A DNA stretch of 64,000 bases from Filimonas zeae (lineage in GTDB: Bacteria; Bacteroidota; Bacteroidia; Chitinophagales; Chitinophagaceae). Position numbers and translations under genes: made by a program. Location of the stretch: positions 682,001 to 746,000 of the forward strand of contig NZ_BMIB01000002.1 of assembly GCF_014641615.1 (NCBI RefSeq). Direction: 5' to 3'. The notes under the pieces are model-generated. The model did not search any database and had not been told where the DNA came from. It saw nothing but the letters and a program-made list of their open reading frames with translations. Shown one piece after another: positions 62,057-64,000 of this stretch (within the stretch, counting starts at the first letter, position 1; each line of letters opens with the position of its first letter).

Positions 62057-63550
62057 TTAAGCAGGTTGCAAATGAGTTACAGCAGTACGATTGGCTGCTT
62101 CATCTTTGCTCATGCGGTAGAGCAGATTCATTAACACACATCCAAAAAAAGCTGAAAGCACCATAGCCATCAATTGGTAACGGAATACGATAGGGGCCAA
62201 GGCTACACTGAATAGAAAATTACCCAGCCAAACTATAGTTGCCAGCAGAAGACACCTGTTAAGCACTGCGGAACCAGCAGGCGCCTTAAATCCGCTTAAA
62301 AGTAGAAAACCAAGTAACCCACCTAAAAACAGTATATTAAACAAGGTATTCAGTGCAGCAACATATCCGGTTACCTTCAGGTGCTTGGAAAAGTTTTTCA
62401 CATAACCATTCGAATATCCAAACCAAATACGGGCGACCCGCTGGACACTATCTCTGCCCTGATTGTATACATCTAAAAACTCACCGGGTGGCGTAAAATA
62501 ATTTCCTACATTGGGAAGCATAAAATATCTGGCATAAGCTGTCGGATGCTTCTTTATCAACCAGCTGGCATAAGCCTGATTAAAGGGGGCCATCGTAGCC
62601 CAGCGCTTTAGTTCCGATGCAGTGCTATCCCCCTGATACTTCCTGTCCATATTAATACGTTGTGGCCCTCTCCAGATATAATAGATTCCCATCATAGAAT
62701 CAGGCCTGTGCTTTACGGTATCCAGCGAATCCAGATGGTGATTTACCAGCGCGTGCATACGTGCAAATTGCTTTGGAGGTGTTGCGGTATCCCTTGGCAA
62801 CCGGCTATACATAAATAATGCGTTGCCCCCCAGCATCCAGCCGCCAAACGGAGAAAACTGTGCAGTACCGGTCAGCTTTTTGTACTCCCATAAATTCTGC
62901 ACCACAAACAGTCCCAGCACCAGCACTATCAGCCCTACCCCCTTCAGGCGAATGCCCCGGTTCAGCCTGGAACACAAAAGCACTCCCACTGTTATTACCG
63001 GGTAATAAATTGCATTATAACGTACAATAAAGAGTAAAAACAAAACTGCGACCAGCGCCCATACCATCCATCGCTCCGGCTTCATCAGCAACTGCAACAT
63101 CAGGCAAAACCATAAGATGCTACCACCAATAAACAGCGCATCAGACGCCACATAATTACTAATCAACAACGCGGTGGGGTTAAGTGTAAACAAAAAAGCC
63201 AGAAAATATAACCACCCCTTTTTCAACTCAAGCAGATGAGCTGTACCAAATAAAAAATATAAAATACAACCTTGAAGAAAAAAGTATTGTATAAAAACCA
63301 GCACCACATCGTTACGTGAAAAAACACTTAATAACTTTAAAAAACGGGAATATCCCGTAGGCCATGTACTAATCACCTCATTATTACGGGCAGACTCCAG
63401 ATATCCATATGAATCAGGCATAAAATTCGGATGTGGGTATAGCAGTTTAAATGCTATAAACTGCAATACCAGCAATGTCAGTATAATAATCATTGCAACC
63501 CGATGCTGCCGGTAATAAAATAAAGGTTTGGCAAAAGCAAACTGTTGCAT
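62057..63550 (-). CDS. GT-C fold membrane glycosyltransferase-like protein (copy 2)
   Basis: A 497-residue polytopic membrane protein, paralogue of the one at 32068. Shared motifs are YPHPNFMPDSYGYL in the first external loop, WPTGYSRFLKLL, the Asn-Pro segment LFTLNPTALLISNYVASDAL, FIVRYNAIYYPV and AQFSPFGGWMLGGNALF. The acidic loop and the helix pattern suggest a polyprenyl-phosphate sugar transferase facing the periplasm. The start at 63550 lies 4 bases after the stop of the upstream gene. It immediately precedes LanKC in the operon (9 bases apart), so a glycosylated peptide or cell-surface glycan is possible. Confidence 0.65.
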   Translation of the reverse strand: MQQFAFAKPLFYYRQHRVAMIIILTLLVLQFIAFKLLYPHPNFMPDSYGYLESARNNEVISTWPTGYSRFLKLLSVFSRNDVVLVFIQYFFLQGCILYFLFGTAHLLELKKGWLYFLAFLFTLNPTALLISNYVASDALFIGGSILWFCLMLQLLMKPERWMVWALVAVLFLLFIVRYNAIYYPVITVGVLLCSRLNRGIRLKGVGLIVLVLGLFVVQNLWEYKKLTGTAQFSPFGGWMLGGNALFMYSRLPRDTATPPKQFARMHALVNHHLDSLDTVKHRPDSMMGIYYIWRGPQRINMDRKYQGDSTASELKRWATMAPFNQAYASWLIKKHPTAYARYFMLPNVGNYFTPPGEFLDVYNQGRDSVQRVARIWFGYSNGYVKNFSKHLKVTGYVAALNTLFNILFLGGLLGFLLLSGFKAPAGSAVLNRCLLLATIVWLGNFLFSVALAPIVFRYQLMAMVLSAFFGCVLMNLLYRMSKDEAANRTAVTHLQPA

Positions 63551-63554
63551 ATGG

Positions 63555-64000
63555 CTATTTTTCAGCGTTGGCAAAATCGTAAGTTTTAGTAGAAGTAGGG
63601 TTTATCACTTTTACCACAGGTTCCTTGCTATCCGCTTTTTCCTCATGATATTCCTGTTCGGTATTAATACTCCAGATATTCTCTTTACTGGTAATACCCG
63701 CAGCAATATTGTCTACGGCCACCATTGCAGTAAGCATGCTATGGTCGGCGTTATTGTACTTATGCATACCGTTTCGTCCTACCAGAAAAAGATTGGTATA
63801 CTGATCTGTAAAATGCTTTATCTCCTCAAAACGTTCGTAGGTGCCAAAATAAGCAGGATAGGTTTTTTCCATCCGCAATACCGTAGCATCCAGTACATCA
63901 GAAGCCAATGCCAGCCCCATTTTCTGCAATTCCAGAATACCGGTTTGTTTAATCACTTCATCTGGCTGCTGCCAGAATGAGTCGGTAGTGTTGCAGAAAT
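63555..64000 (-). CDS. FAD-dependent oxidoreductase, UDP-galactopyranose mutase-like (C-terminal part)
   Basis: The frame is open to the right edge of the window, so only about 148 C-terminal residues are visible and the start lies outside. The seen part includes NTTDSFWQQPDEVIKQTGIL, LRMEKTYPAYFGTYERFEEI, LFLVGRNGMHKYNNADHSML and TAMVAVDNIAAG. The last two are the FAD-contacting end typical of UGM/protoporphyrinogen-oxidase-like proteins found in glycan clusters. The stop is 4 bases before the GT-C gene, so it is the upstream member of the GT-C-LanKC-S9 operon. Confidence 0.8.
   Translation of the reverse strand, partial: FCNTTDSFWQQPDEVIKQTGILELQKMGLALASDVLDATVLRMEKTYPAYFGTYERFEEIKHFTDQYTNLFLVGRNGMHKYNNADHSMLTAMVAVDNIAAGITSKENIWSINTEQEYHEEKADSKEPVVKVINPTSTKTYDFANAEK

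Overview
The window comes from a member of the Bacteroidota, most likely a Chitinophagaceae-type soil or plant bacterium. The evidence is two SusC/SusD outer-membrane pairs, an ECF sigma factor with a FecR anti-sigma of the DUF4974 type, many Sec-secreted lipoproteins, RHS/YD-repeat giants, promoter-like TAnnTTTG boxes and starts without clear Shine-Dalgarno sequences. The family assignment is inference. No rRNA, tRNA, CRISPR array, intact insertion sequence or prophage was seen.

Layout. (1) 593-7992: an AraC regulator, a small His-rich secreted protein and a CzcCBA-type divalent-cation efflux operon. (2) 8125-17818, minus strand: a three-gene operon of two very large YD/RHS proteins and a transglutaminase-like protein; the second RHS protein ends in a probable OmpA-like domain rather than a recognisable toxin. 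(3) 18337-25160: ECF sigma, FecR, SusC with an STN domain, and SusD, followed in convergent orientation by a MauE/DoxX membrane protein with a small Cys-rich secreted peptide (25203-25930). (4) 26350-31909, minus strand: a six-gene operon with the complete gene set for a CDP-3,6-dideoxyhexose, best matching CDP-ascarylose, next to a divergent GT-C type membrane glycosyltransferase (32068-33612). (5) 33627-43774, minus strand: an eight-gene L-rhamnose utilisation operon with two GH78 alpha-L-rhamnosidases, a GRP/RhaT-like sugar transporter and enzymes suggesting a non-phosphorylated oxidative route ending in a diketo-deoxy-sugar-acid hydrolase. (6) 43921-64000: an accessory region of mixed strand.

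Region 6 is the most unusual part. It holds a class III-like lanthionine synthetase (LanKC: lyase-like, kinase and LanC-like regions), a second shorter protein joining a degenerate kinase to a LanC-like domain, five small secreted-looking peptides with strong paralogy plus a decayed sixth copy, a SusC/SusD/lipoprotein set, an S9 prolyl-oligopeptidase-type peptidase, a MauE-thioredoxin fusion, a thioredoxin, a GT2 and a GT-C glycosyltransferase, and the C-terminal part of an FAD-dependent UDP-galactopyranose-mutase-like protein. Four of the five peptides are exactly 83 residues, align without gaps and share Cys43 and Cys74. Three have the same sequence block upstream of the start codon. I read this as a candidate Bacteroidota RiPP (lanthipeptide-like) locus: the synthetases modify the peptides, the S9 protease processes them, the MauE/thioredoxin proteins control cysteine redox state, and SusC/SusD handles the product or a partner at the outer membrane. 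The gene content is read from sequence; the pathway is inference.

The theme of SusC/SusD next to a small Cys-containing secreted peptide and a MauE protein occurs twice in the window (regions 3 and 6). The two GT-C glycosyltransferases, one beside the dideoxyhexose operon and one inside the LanKC operon, are clear paralogues, which raises the possibility that sugar and peptide pathways are connected.
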